Shown here: piece by piece, positions 1 through 8,047 of the stretch | How positions within the stretch are numbered: position 1 is the first letter of the stretch | Layout: the number at the start of each line of letters is the position of its first letter | Assembly: GCA_948919095.1 (NCBI GenBank) | Contig: CAQYCU010000019.1 | Span: 1 to 21,257 of the forward strand | From: an uncultured Clostridia bacterium | Lineage (GTDB): Bacteria; Bacillota; Clostridia; TANB77; CAG-508 | Length of the DNA stretch: 21,257 nucleotides | Direction: 5' to 3' | The notes under the pieces: generated by a model | What the model was told of the DNA's origin: nothing | Seen by the model: only the letters and a program-made list of their open reading frames with translations | The model's database searches: none | Program-made: the position numbers and the translations under genes

Positions 1-136
1 ATTTTCTCATTTGTGCTTCACTTAAGCATAGTTCTAATGTTTCTCTTGCCTTTGCCTCTCCATACTTGTCTGTTGCTTGTTCTGCTCTACTAAATATTCC
101 ATCTTGCCATTTTCTTCCTCTTTCCTTTCGTTTTTT
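1..136 (-). other. Possible edge of an unrecognised gene or gene remnant
   Basis: Read on the minus strand, one frame stays open from an in-frame TGA at 137-139 to the window edge. It gives a protein-like string containing RAEQATDKYGEAKARETLEL. The frame has no ATG near its upstream end. The only ATG with a good ribosome binding site (AGAGG six bases upstream) lies in another frame and stops after six codons. A lysine-rich low-complexity stretch in a third frame lies just upstream. This could be the 5' end of a frameshifted gene running off the left edge, or chance. No family is recognised. Confidence 0.2.
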
Positions 137-454
137 TCAATGTTATTCTTCTTGTTGTTTTTAGTTTTGCCTTTTTTCTTAATTTTATTACATTTTATAA
201 AATGTAAACTTTTATTAATGCATACTACATGTTAATCCTGTATCGATATGTGATAATATATACAGGCTCATTATGTAGATAAATGTAAAAAAATAAGGAT
301 TTATGTCAACTTTTGTTATATTGTTAATTCTCTATCCGAAGTATTCCGTCTGTCCATGTTGTAAAACACTTGCATTTGTTTTGCAAGTGTTTTTAATTGC
401 ATTTTGTAAATGTAATTTACTTGTAATCTTTTTGTAATATTGCTTAGTACAAAT
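137..454. other. Gene-free left-edge region with small palindromes
   Basis: No coding region is supported here. It holds a perfect 16-nt palindrome (ACATTTTA followed by its complement, 190-205). It also holds a 7-bp inverted repeat, CCTGTAT at 237-243 and ATACAGG at 260-266, separated by 16 nt, which is an operator-like arrangement with no obvious promoter around it. A terminator hairpin at 363-394 is listed separately. In DNA this AT-rich the two palindromes could arise by chance. Confidence 0.4.
363..394 (+). terminator. Rho-independent terminator hairpin
   Basis: A 12-bp perfect stem (AAAACACTTGCA at 363-374, complement at 382-393) with a 7-nt loop runs into a T run on the plus strand. 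An A run on the left makes it usable in both directions. It lies past the obg terminator, so it may serve as a back-up for minus-strand transcripts or end an undetected plus-strand transcript. Confidence 0.65.
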
Positions 455-495
455 AAATCACAGCACTTCTATATAAAAATAGATTGCTGTGATTT
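455..495 (-). terminator. Terminator at the end of obg
   Basis: An 11-bp stem (AAATCACAGCA at 455-465 pairing with 485-495) has a 19-nt AT-rich loop. On the minus strand it begins within three bases of the obg stop codon and ends in TTTATTTG. On the plus strand it is followed by seven T, so it is probably bidirectional. It marks the end of the trmR-obg transcript. Confidence 0.7.
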
Positions 496-497
496 TT

Positions 498-1778
498 TTA
501 ATCTTCCCAAGTCATTTCATAATCAATAAGTCTAACTGTGTCGCCATCTTTTACACCTGCCTTTTTAAGTGCTTTGTTAAGTCCGATTTCATCAAGCTTT
601 CTGTGTAAATAAAATAAAGATTCATAGTCTGCAACATTAACTCTACGCATAATGTTTTCAATATCTTCTCCTTGAACAACAAAAATCTTGCCTTCTCTTG
701 TAACTGTAAATTTCTTCTTTGTTTCAAGTGTATATATCTTTTTCGTATCATTGCTATTAATTTCAATAAGGTTTTCCTTAGGTAATGTTTTTAATGTTTC
801 TGATACATATGTCATAAGTTCATCAATGCCCTCTCCTGTTGCTGCTGATATTTTAAATAATTGTTGTTTGTTCTTTTTTGCTAGTTTTTCTAATTCGGCA
901 AAATTCGTATTGTCTTGTAAAATATCAGTTTTGTTTGCTACTATTATTTGTATTCTCTTTGATAATTTTTCACTATATTGTTTTAATTCATTATTTATTG
1001 TTTTATAGTCATCTACTGGATTTCGTCCCTCAGAACCTGAAACATCTATAAAGTGAAGTAATACTCTAGTCCTTTCAATATGTCTTAAAAACTGTATTCC
1101 AAGACCCACTCCGTCGCTTGCTCCTTCAATAATTCCTGGAATATCAGCTATTACAAAGCTATCTCCATATTTTGATTTTATAACGCCTAAGTTAGGGTCT
1201 ATTGTTGTAAAATGGTAGTTTGCAATCTTAGGATTTGCAGATGTTACAGTTGATAAGAATGTTGATTTTCCTACGTTTGGAAATCCTATTAGTCCAACGT
1301 CAGCAAGAAGTTTTAGCTCAAGTATTAGTTCTTTTTCTTCTCCTTTTTCTCCATCTTCTGCAAACCTAGGAGCTTGTCTTGTTGGAGTTGCAAAGTGTGA
1401 ATTTCCAAGTCCGCCTCTACCGCCTTTTAATATAAGTACTGTTTGCTCTTTTTCTGATAAATCTGCAAGCACTTCATTTGTTGATGCATCTTTAATAATA
1501 GTTCCAATAGGAACTGAAATATATAAGTCTTCAGCGCTTTTCCCATACTTTCTAGCGCCTTGACCATTTTCTCCATTTTCTGCTTTAAATTTCTTTTTGT
1601 ATCTGAAATCAATTAGTGTGTTTGTGTCATTATCTACTTTAAAGTAAACATCTCCACCTCTTCCACCATCTCCACCATCTGGTCCACCTGCTGCTACATA
1701 TTTTTCACGTCTAAATGATATTGCACCATTTCCACCTTTACCAGCCGATACATGAATTTTAACATAGTCTGTAAACAT
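498..1778 (-). CDS. obg: Obg-family GTPase ObgE/CgtA
   Basis: Essential ribosome-associated GTPase of 50S assembly and stress signalling, acting in the cytoplasm. The 426-aa protein has the complete three-part Obg architecture. The glycine-rich Obg fold occupies about residues 1-158, with GKGGNGAISFRREKY and GGPDGGDGGRGGDV visible. The G domain carries the P-loop GFPNVGKS at 165-172, the TTIDPNLGV switch, DIPGIIEGAS and NKTD. A C-terminal OCT domain covers roughly the last 80 residues. The start has AGAAAGG upstream. It follows trmR by 12 nt on the same strand, so the two are probably co-transcribed, and a terminator abuts its stop codon. The usual rplU-rpmA neighbours are not in the window. 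Identification is secure. Confidence 0.97.
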   Translation of the reverse strand: MFTDYVKIHVSAGKGGNGAISFRREKYVAAGGPDGGDGGRGGDVYFKVDNDTNTLIDFRYKKKFKAENGENGQGARKYGKSAEDLYISVPIGTIIKDASTNEVLADLSEKEQTVLILKGGRGGLGNSHFATPTRQAPRFAEDGEKGEEKELILELKLLADVGLIGFPNVGKSTFLSTVTSANPKIANYHFTTIDPNLGVIKSKYGDSFVIADIPGIIEGASDGVGLGIQFLRHIERTRVLLHFIDVSGSEGRNPVDDYKTINNELKQYSEKLSKRIQIIVANKTDILQDNTNFAELEKLAKKNKQQLFKISAATGEGIDELMTYVSETLKTLPKENLIEINSNDTKKIYTLETKKKFTVTREGKIFVVQGEDIENIMRRVNVADYESLFYLHRKLDEIGLNKALKKAGVKDGDTVRLIDYEMTWED

Positions 1779-1790
1779 ATTTTTACCTTT

Positions 1791-2372
1791 CTATTTTAGC
1801 TTCGTTATAGCTAGTCCATCTCCAACTTCCAAAATCTCAGTCTCAAGTTTTGGGTCTTCTGTAACAAGTTTTATATATTCTCGTAAATGTGTTACTGCTG
1901 TACGTTGTTTATGTTTGTTATAATCACTCATAACATATCCTTTGTATAAAATATTATCTGCAAAAATTATTCCATCTTTTTGTAATAGACGCAGTGCTTG
2001 CTCTAGGAAAAATGGATACTTTCCTTTTGCTGCATCAATAAATATCATATCATATTTGTCATTAAATGTTGGAAGTATTTCTACTGCATCCCCTTCAAAA
2101 ATATTTATGGTTCTATTTTTTTCTACTAGTTTTATATTTTCTTTTGCTTCAACTATCATGTTTTCATCACGTTCTATTGTGTCAATTTTTCCATTTTCTT
2201 GTAAGAATTTACTAAATTGAAGTGCAGAGTATCCAACAGCAGTACCTATTTCAAGTATACTATCTATTTTTTTATCTCCAATTGTCTCAATTATTTTTGT
2301 CAATGTATCATCCATTATTATTGGAATATGTCTTGCTAATGCACTTATTTTTATTTCTTCTAAACTATTCAA
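1791..2372 (-). CDS. trmR: SAM-dependent O-methyltransferase, TrmR/YrrM type
   Basis: Class I SAM-dependent O-methyltransferase of 193 aa. The closest family I recognise is YrrM/TrmR, which methylates 5-hydroxyuridine in the tRNA wobble position. Visible motifs are the SAM-binding ILEIGTAVGYSALQ, the acidic EGDAVEIL, FIDAAKGKYPFFLE and ADNILYKGYV, in the order expected for the catechol-OMT-like fold. The start codon is TTG at 2370-2372, chosen because AGAGG lies eight bases upstream; the next ATG would remove about 19 residues. The stop is 12 nt from the obg start, suggesting an operon. The substrate is inferred from family resemblance; related enzymes use small catechol-like substrates instead. 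Confidence 0.8.
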   Translation of the reverse strand: MNSLEEIKISALARHIPIIMDDTLTKIIETIGDKKIDSILEIGTAVGYSALQFSKFLQENGKIDTIERDENMIVEAKENIKLVEKNRTINIFEGDAVEILPTFNDKYDMIFIDAAKGKYPFFLEQALRLLQKDGIIFADNILYKGYVMSDYNKHKQRTAVTHLREYIKLVTEDPKLETEILEVGDGLAITKLK

Positions 2373-2475
2373 TGCTTTAACCTCTTTTAAATCATTATAT
2401 ATTCTGCTTCCTTTTTTTCAATATAATTTGCATTTTCATAATTAAATATCTATGAACTTTACTAAATTATTGCTA

Positions 2476-2874
2476 TTATTCTGTACTTTTACTAATAAAT
2501 ATGTCTGGTAATAAATCTTTTACTTTTACAATTTTATTATCTCCAACCATTACTTCCGCTTCAAGATTTTTTTCATTTACCATTCTTATCATTTCTCTAC
2601 AAACGCCACACGGTGGATATACAGCACCTTTAGCAGCATATGCTACTATTTTTACTATTTCACTCTCATTGTGTTTTACCATTTCAGCTATAGCTGAACG
2701 TTCAGAACATACTCCTAATGAACATTCTATTTCTGTTGATACTCCTGTATAAACATTTCCATCTTTTGTTAATAATGCACAGGCAACAGAACCATAAGAA
2801 AAATTCTTGTTTAATTTTACTTTATGTGCAATTTTCTTTGCTTCTTCTAAAAGCATTTCAAACTCCTTATCCAT
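2476..2874 (-). CDS. cdd: Cytidine deaminase-like zinc hydrolase
   Basis: Cytidine deaminase superfamily protein of 132 aa, the usual length for homotetrameric Cdd, expected to deaminate cytidine or deoxycytidine for pyrimidine salvage. The zinc site is intact: C56-S-E58 (catalytic Glu) and PCGVC at 88-92, followed by the typical LLPDIF near the C-terminus. The start is ATG at 2874, with AAGGAG nine bases upstream, in preference to an in-frame ATG 13 codons earlier that has no such site. The N-terminal PYS.F.VGAA and NxE substrate segments of classical Cdd are replaced by FSYGSVACAL and GVSTEIE. The substrate may therefore differ, and blasticidin-S-deaminase-like relatives are an alternative. 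About 100 nt separate it from trmR downstream. Confidence 0.8.
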   Translation of the reverse strand: MDKEFEMLLEEAKKIAHKVKLNKNFSYGSVACALLTKDGNVYTGVSTEIECSLGVCSERSAIAEMVKHNESEIVKIVAYAAKGAVYPPCGVCREMIRMVNEKNLEAEVMVGDNKIVKVKDLLPDIFISKSTE

Positions 2875-2948
2875 CTCTCCCACTCCTTGTTTATTATTAA
2901 TTTGACACAGCAAAAATCAATTATCTTTAAACTTTACTTTGTCAAAGA

Positions 2949-2978
2949 ATTACCAGAGTATCTACTAACTCTGGTAAT
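2949..2978 (-). terminator. Hairpin between typA and the deaminase gene
   Basis: ATTACCAGAGT (2949-2959) pairs perfectly with 2968-2978, an 11-bp stem with an 8-nt loop, 24 nt beyond the typA stop codon. There is no clean T run on the minus strand. It could be a weak terminator, an RNA 3'-end stabiliser or an attenuator before the deaminase gene. Confidence 0.45.
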
Positions 2979-3001
2979 CTTGAATTGTCCTAAATAATCT
3001 A

Positions 3002-4825
3002 TTATTCGGCTTTTTGTGCTCTTCTTGCTTCTCTTTCGCGAACTGCATTATCAAGTGTTTTCTTTCTAAGTCTAATATTTTCTGGTGTAATTTCTACAAG
3101 CTCGTCTTCAGCAATAAATTCTATTGATTGTTCTAGTGACATTTTTACTGGTGGCACTAAACGTAATGCATCGTCTGAGCCTGAGGCTCTAGTATTTGTC
3201 AAATGTTTTTCTTTACATACATTTATTGAAATATCTTCATTTCTTGAATTTATTCCAACAATCATTCCTTCATATACTTCAACTCCTGGTCCAATTAAAA
3301 GTTCTCCTCTTAATTGTGCATTGTATAGTCCATAAGTAATTGATGTTCCGTTTTCAAAAGCAACCAATGTTCCTCTTGTACGAGCTTGAATTTCTCCTTT
3401 ATATGGTTCATAATCTTTAAATACGCTTGACATTGAACCTTCGCCTCTTGTATCTGTTAAAAATTCAGTTCTATATCCTATAAGTCCTCTTGCAGGAATT
3501 GTAAATTCTATCTTTGTGTGTCCTGGTTCTGCTGGTTCCATGTTTACCATTTCACCTTTACGAGTTCCTAACTTTTGTATTACTGTTCCTACAGCATCAT
3601 CAGGCACATTTACACTAAGTGTTTCAACTGGTTCGCATTTTACTCCATCAATATCTTTGAAAATAACTTTCGGTCTAGAGACTAATAATTCAAATCCTTC
3701 TCTTCTCATAGTTTCGATTAATACTGATAAATGTAGTTCCCCACGTCCGCAAACTTCAAAGCTTTCTGCTTTGTCTGTTTCTCTAACACGTAATGAAACA
3801 TTTCTTTCAAGTTCTTTCATTAATCTATCACGAATGTGTCTTGATGTAACGAATTTTCCTTCTTTTCCAGCAAATGGTCCATCATTTACACTAAATGTCA
3901 TTGATACTGTTGGTTCGTCAATGTTTACAAATTCTATTTTTTCTGGATGGTTTACATCACATATAGTCTCTCCAATGTTTATGTCTTGTATACCTGCTAT
4001 TGCAACTATATCTCCTGCTTCGATTTCTTCAGCTTCAACTCTTTTTAGACCCTCATATGTAAATAATTTTGCAATTTTTCCTTGAGTATTTTTCTCATCT
4101 TTACATATTACAACATTTTGTCCAACTGATATTTTTCCTCTTTCAAGTCTACCAATTGCAATTCTTCCTAAATATTCATCATATGATATGTTAGAAACTA
4201 ATAATTGCATTGGACCATTAACATCTACTTTTGGGGCCGATATTTTATCAATTATTGTATCAAATATGCATCTAATATTATCACTTTCGTCATTTAAATT
4301 CATTTTAGCAATTCCATTTTTTGCTGATGCATATACAACAGGAAAGTCAAGTTGCTCGTCATTTGCATCTAAGTCCATAAATAACTCTAAAACTTTATCA
4401 ACTGCCTTTAATGGTTCTGCCCCTGGTCTATCAATTTTGTTTATTACTACTATTGGCTCTAAGTTTAATGCTAGTGCTTTTTTTAGTACTTCTCTTGTTT
4501 GTGGCATTGGTCCATCAAATGCATCTACAACAAGTAATACTCCATCAACTGTTTTCAAAACACGTTCAACTTCTCCTTCAAAGTCAGCATGTCCTGGTGT
4601 ATCAACTATATTAATTTTTACTCCATTATACATTACAGATGTGTTTTTAGAAAGAATTGTTATTCCTCTTTCTCTCTCTAAATCATTTGAGTCCATAACT
4701 CTTTCTTGTACTTGTTCATTTTCTCTAAAAACATGGCTTTGTCTTAATAAAGCGTCAACTAGTGTTGTTTTACCATGGTCAACGTGTGCAATTATTGCAA
4801 TATTTCTTATCTTTTCGTTACTCAT
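3002..4825 (-). CDS. typA: Ribosome-binding GTPase TypA/BipA
   Basis: Translational GTPase of the EF-G/LepA class that binds the ribosome and supports 50S assembly and stress or cold adaptation. The 607-aa protein has NIAIIAHVDHGKTTLVDALL (P-loop), RERGITI (switch I), DTPGHADF (G3) and NKIDRPGA (G4). The domain II, III and V segments follow, then the TypA-specific C-terminal part with GRGELHL, PARGLIGYRTEFLTDTRGEG and NTRASGSDDALRL. The start is placed at 4825 (MSNEKIRN), where GGGAG and AAAGGA lie upstream; an in-frame ATG nine codons earlier lacks this support. The chosen start overlaps the end of the upstream S1-domain gene by 8 nt, which predicts translational coupling. Length matches the E. 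coli protein. Confidence 0.96.
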   Translation of the reverse strand: MSNEKIRNIAIIAHVDHGKTTLVDALLRQSHVFRENEQVQERVMDSNDLERERGITILSKNTSVMYNGVKINIVDTPGHADFEGEVERVLKTVDGVLLVVDAFDGPMPQTREVLKKALALNLEPIVVINKIDRPGAEPLKAVDKVLELFMDLDANDEQLDFPVVYASAKNGIAKMNLNDESDNIRCIFDTIIDKISAPKVDVNGPMQLLVSNISYDEYLGRIAIGRLERGKISVGQNVVICKDEKNTQGKIAKLFTYEGLKRVEAEEIEAGDIVAIAGIQDINIGETICDVNHPEKIEFVNIDEPTVSMTFSVNDGPFAGKEGKFVTSRHIRDRLMKELERNVSLRVRETDKAESFEVCGRGELHLSVLIETMRREGFELLVSRPKVIFKDIDGVKCEPVETLSVNVPDDAVGTVIQKLGTRKGEMVNMEPAEPGHTKIEFTIPARGLIGYRTEFLTDTRGEGSMSSVFKDYEPYKGEIQARTRGTLVAFENGTSITYGLYNAQLRGELLIGPGVEVYEGMIVGINSRNEDISINVCKEKHLTNTRASGSDDALRLVPPVKMSLEQSIEFIAEDELVEITPENIRLRKKTLDNAVREREARRAQKAE

Positions 4826-5891
4826 TTCCTTTCTCCCTACTACTGTATTCATTACTTGTGCCTTCTAATTCTCTAATTGAAAGCTCAATTTTTTTATTTT
4901 CCATATCAATATTTATTACTTTAACATTTACTTCTTCATTAACTTCAAGCTTGTCCTCTGGTTTTGTAATTCTTTCTGTGCTTATTTGTGATATATGTAT
5001 TAAACCTTCAACGCCTTCTTTAATTTCTGCAAATGCTCCGAATGTTGTTAATTTCTTAATCTTTACTTTTATTATGTCTCCAACATTTATGCCAATATTG
5101 TCCCAAGGATTTTCTCCTTTTCCATCATATGAAAGCTTGAATCTTTTATTTTCTTTATCTATTTCTTTTATTCTTACTTTTATTTTTTGTCCCTGTTTTA
5201 ATAGGTCATTTGCATTTGCTCCTCTGTTCCAAGAAATCTCAGATATGTGTAGTAATCCGTCAACCCCTTCAACATTTACAAATGCTCCATAAGAACATAC
5301 ACTTGAAACTGTACCTTCATATTCCTTATCTACTTCAACATTACTCCAAAATGCTTCTTCTAATCTTTTCTTTTCTTCCTCAACAATAACTCTTGCAGAA
5401 CCTATTATTCTGTGTTCGTTTGGTTTATATTCAATTACTCTAAAACGTATTCTTTCCTTTTGTCCACAAGCAAGTGAATTTGGAATAAATATTCGTATTC
5501 CATGATAGTCAACAATTACACCTTTATCGTTTGCTTTTTTTACTTTTTCTTCAAATATTTCATTATTATTAACTTTTTCTTCAAACTTTTTAAGTGTTTC
5601 TTGCTTTTTCATTTTTTTGTATGATAATAAAACATTTCCATTTTGGTCATGTCCTATTACTTCACATGTAATTGAATCTCCTGGTTTGAATTCATCATTT
5701 GGGTCAGCTTCTTCATCAAATGAATATTCATTTTTAGGAACTATTCCATCTGACTTGTAATTAAAGTCTACAAATATTTCACCATTTAAGCTTATTGAAA
5801 TTACTTTTCCATTTACAATTTTTTCTAATTTTTTGTTACTTTCCATTGAAGCATTTAGCAATTCTTCAAAAGATACATTTTCTTCGTTCAT
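4818..5891 (-). CDS. rpsA: Four-S1-domain RNA-binding protein, RpsA/YpfD-like
   Basis: RNA-binding protein of 357 aa made of four S1 (OB-fold) domains at about residues 26-94, 112-168, 189-257 and 271-341. The last two are canonical, with YGAFVNVEGVDGLLHISEIS and FGAFAEIKEGVEGLIHISQIS. The second is divergent. Proteins of this layout in Firmicutes are annotated as ribosomal protein S1 homologues, and their exact role in translation is less clear than in E. coli. The start has AAAGGAAAGG upstream and a consensus promoter lies at 5960-5988. The stop codon lies inside the typA start region (8-nt overlap), tying its translation to a ribosome GTPase. The rpsA symbol is by family resemblance only. 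Confidence 0.88.
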   Translation of the reverse strand: MNEENVSFEELLNASMESNKKLEKIVNGKVISISLNGEIFVDFNYKSDGIVPKNEYSFDEEADPNDEFKPGDSITCEVIGHDQNGNVLLSYKKMKKQETLKKFEEKVNNNEIFEEKVKKANDKGVIVDYHGIRIFIPNSLACGQKERIRFRVIEYKPNEHRIIGSARVIVEEEKKRLEEAFWSNVEVDKEYEGTVSSVCSYGAFVNVEGVDGLLHISEISWNRGANANDLLKQGQKIKVRIKEIDKENKRFKLSYDGKGENPWDNIGINVGDIIKVKIKKLTTFGAFAEIKEGVEGLIHISQISTERITKPEDKLEVNEEVNVKVINIDMENKKIELSIRELEGTSNEYSSREKGNE

Positions 5892-5959
5892 ATATACCTT
5901 TCCTTTTGTAATCTTATAATTTAAATTTAGCTAAAATTTACTAGATTACTAACTTTTTT

Positions 5960-5988
5960 ATTATACTCTTTTTTTCAACTATTGTCAA
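5960..5988 (-). promoter_or_regulatory. Sigma-A promoter for the S1-typA operon
   Basis: On the minus strand, a perfect TTGACA (5983-5988) and a perfect TATAAT (5960-5965) are separated by exactly 17 nt, about 70 nt before the S1-gene start codon. This should be a strong constitutive promoter. Confidence 0.85.
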
Positions 5989-6034
5989 CATAAGTCGATA
6001 AAAAAGTATAGTTGTTTTTGCATATTAATAAAAA

Positions 6035-6067
6035 TAAAGAACCCACTTAATATTATAGAGTTCCTTA
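6035..6067 (-). terminator. Terminator after pepT
   Basis: On the minus strand, TAAGGAACTC pairs with GGGTTCTTTA (10 bp including two G-U pairs), followed by TTTTTA, 13 nt beyond the pepT stop codon. It separates the pepT unit from the S1-typA promoter. Confidence 0.7.
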
Positions 6068-6080
6068 TACTTTAATTTTA

Positions 6081-7280
6081 CTATTTACAATTCGATTTTA
6101 CAATTTCGATTAATATCTCAGTAACTTTTTCCATGTCTTCTAAGCAAATATATTCATAAATTCCATGAAAGTTATGTCCTCCTGTACCTAGATTTGGACA
6201 AGGCAATCCTTTTTGTGCTAGTCTTGCTCCATCTGTTCCACCTCTTATTTCATAGGTTATTGGTTCTATATTTAATTTGTTCATTGCTTCTTTTGCTTTA
6301 TCAATAATTTGAGGGCATTTTTCTATTATGTTTTTCATATTGTAATATGTGTCTATAATTTCAATTTCTATACAATCATTATACTTTTTATTTAGTTTAT
6401 TAATTATACTCTTAAGGTTTTCTTTTCTCTTTTCAAAGCCTTCTTTTTCAAAATCCCTAATGTATAATTGCATCTCTGTATGTAGCACATTTCCATGTAT
6501 TGAGTCAATATGATAATATCCCTCGTATCCTTCAGTTGTTTCTGGATATTCCTTAGGAATTAAGTTTATTATTTCATTAGCTATTAGCTGTGAATTAACA
6601 AGAATGTTCTTAGCCGTTCCTAAATGAGCTGAAATACCTTTTATATGAGTTTTTATTGTTGAAGCATTAAAATTTTCATAACAAATTTCTCCTAATGATG
6701 AACCATCAACTGTGTATGCAAAGTCTGCTTTAAATTTAGAAAAGTCAAAATATCTAGCTCCGCTTCCAATTTCTTCATCTGGTGTAAATGCTACATATAT
6801 ATCGCCATGTTCAATATTGTTATTTTTAATAATTGTAAGCATATTCATTATTTCTGCAATTCCAGCTTTATCATCTGCACCAAGTAGTGTGTTTCCATCT
6901 GTTGTAATTAATGTTTTTCCAATATGTTTTTTCAAATCTGGATATATATTTGTATCAAGTATTTCTCTTTCATTAAGTTGTATATTTTTGCCATCATAAT
7001 TTCTTATTATTTGTGGATTTACATTTATATCTGTTACTGCCTCTGATGTGTCCATATGTGCAATAAAACCAATTTTGGGAACATTTTCTACTCCTTTAAG
7101 AAATGCATAAACATAACAGTTTTTATCTATACATACTTCATCCATATGTAATTCTTGTAGCTCGTGTACTAATTCCTTAGCTAAATTCCATTGTGTGTCT
7201 GTACTTGGTGTAGTTTCGCTTTTAGAATTCGAATTTGTAGGAATCTTAATATATTTTAAAAATCTATCTAATATATCCAT
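6081..7280 (-). CDS. pepT: Peptidase T (tripeptide aminopeptidase)
   Basis: Zinc metallopeptidase of the M20B family that removes N-terminal residues from tripeptides in the cytoplasm. The 399-aa length is close to the usual ~408. Metal and catalytic motifs are present in order: HMDTSEAV (H75, D77), LLGADDKAG, PDEEIGSGA (catalytic Glu-Glu), the YTVDGSSLGE segment, and RGGTDGARLAQKGLPCPNLGTGGHNFHG near the C-terminus, split here by position: RGGTDGAR then GTGGHNFHG. The start has AGAGGTG upstream. It follows the nucleotidase-like gene by 23 nt on the same strand and is probably co-transcribed from the promoter at 7891-7919. It ends at a terminator. Confidence 0.95.
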   Translation of the reverse strand: MDILDRFLKYIKIPTNSNSKSETTPSTDTQWNLAKELVHELQELHMDEVCIDKNCYVYAFLKGVENVPKIGFIAHMDTSEAVTDINVNPQIIRNYDGKNIQLNEREILDTNIYPDLKKHIGKTLITTDGNTLLGADDKAGIAEIMNMLTIIKNNNIEHGDIYVAFTPDEEIGSGARYFDFSKFKADFAYTVDGSSLGEICYENFNASTIKTHIKGISAHLGTAKNILVNSQLIANEIINLIPKEYPETTEGYEGYYHIDSIHGNVLHTEMQLYIRDFEKEGFEKRKENLKSIINKLNKKYNDCIEIEIIDTYYNMKNIIEKCPQIIDKAKEAMNKLNIEPITYEIRGGTDGARLAQKGLPCPNLGTGGHNFHGIYEYICLEDMEKVTEILIEIVKSNCK

Positions 7281-7303
7281 AACACCTCTATTAACTTTTA
7301 TTT

Positions 7304-7861
7304 TTATTGTTCTTGATATATTTTACTTCTTAATTCTACCCAATTATTAGCTCTTGTTATTGATGTTTTAATTTTTTCGTTTACGACTGAAGTAAATACT
7401 ATGGTTTTGATATTCTCTTTTGCAACATTTTCACAATGTTTTACAGAATCATCTATCATAATATCTATATTGTTATCTTTACAAATTTTAGCTTTATCAT
7501 AAGAGTTAAATATTATTTGTGTATATGGTATATTGTTTTCTTTTAAAAGGTCTATTGTTAGTTGTTCTATTCCATCAAAAAATTTCCCATTTGTTCTTGC
7601 AGTTATTAAATATATTTCATTTCCATCATTTACTAATTCTCTTATTGTTTCACTTGCATTTTCTTTTAGCTTTGCATCCTTAAATATATTAAGACTGTTT
7701 TCTTTATAAAATCTTTTTATATTTTCAGTTGGCATTTCGCCTCTCATTACCGCTTCAATATGTTCATATATATCCTCGTTGTTTTCATACATTTCTATAT
7801 ATTTTCTTATTGACGCTGATGTATCTGTTATTACATCATCTATATCTATTCCTATTCTCAT
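7304..7861 (-). CDS. HAD-type 5'-nucleotidase-like phosphatase
   Basis: HAD-superfamily protein of 185 aa resembling the NT5C/YqfW-type putative 5'(3')-deoxyribonucleotidases. The N-terminal DIDDV supplies the nucleophile and acid/base aspartates (DxD). LITART is the motif II region, and MIDDSVKHCENV carries the conserved acidic pair of motif IV. A helical cap occupies about residues 20-75. A dNMP or NMP phosphatase role is inferred from the family, not proven. It is the first gene of a two-gene unit with pepT and has its own TTGAAA-17-TATAAT promoter. The start ATG has a moderate AAAGGATAAATAAA leader. Confidence 0.75.
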   Translation of the reverse strand: MRIGIDIDDVITDTSASIRKYIEMYENNEDIYEHIEAVMRGEMPTENIKRFYKENSLNIFKDAKLKENASETIRELVNDGNEIYLITARTNGKFFDGIEQLTIDLLKENNIPYTQIIFNSYDKAKICKDNNIDIMIDDSVKHCENVAKENIKTIVFTSVVNEKIKTSITRANNWVELRSKIYQEQ

Positions 7862-7890
7862 TTTATTTATCCTTTCATTTTTATATGTTA

Positions 7891-7919
7891 ATTATATCAT
7901 TACTATGTTTGTTTTTCAA
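7891..7919 (-). promoter_or_regulatory. Promoter for the nucleotidase-pepT unit
   Basis: On the minus strand, TTGAAA (7914-7919) and a perfect TATAAT (7891-7896) are 17 nt apart, about 30 nt before the start codon. Confidence 0.75.
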
Positions 7920-7927
7920 GTATAATC

Positions 7928-7956
7928 TTGATTTTAAATAGGTTATATGATACAAT
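7928..7956 (+). promoter_or_regulatory. Orphan plus-strand promoter
   Basis: TTGATT (7928-7933), a 17-nt spacer and TACAAT (7951-7956) point rightward, but no plus-strand gene follows for over 1 kb. Its last 14 bases (TTATATGATACAAT, 7943-7956) are identical to the promoter core at 9068-9081. It could start a small RNA through the inverted repeat at 7985-8002, or be the relic of a lost transcription unit. Confidence 0.45.
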
Positions 7957-7984
7957 TATGTTAACGTCAGTAGTTTGCTGGCTT

Positions 7985-8002
7985 GGCAAAATAAATTTTG
8001 CC
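7985..8002. repeat. Short inverted repeat downstream of alr remnant
   Basis: GGCAAAAT (7985-7992) and its complement (7995-8002) are separated by 2 nt. There is no adjacent T run, so it is a poor terminator in either direction. It lies between the orphan plus-strand promoter and the end of the alanine racemase remnant, in a stretch (7957-8047) that is otherwise unassigned. Confidence 0.4.
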
Positions 8003-8047
8003 TATATGTACGCATTCCATACTTTGGAACATAATATATATGAATTT

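Noticed and set aside
3516..4868. Long plus-strand open frames opposite typA (189 and 226 aa)
   Set aside because: They are antisense to a clearly identified conserved gene, rich in Ser, Thr and Phe as expected from antisense codons, and have no ribosome binding site or family resemblance.
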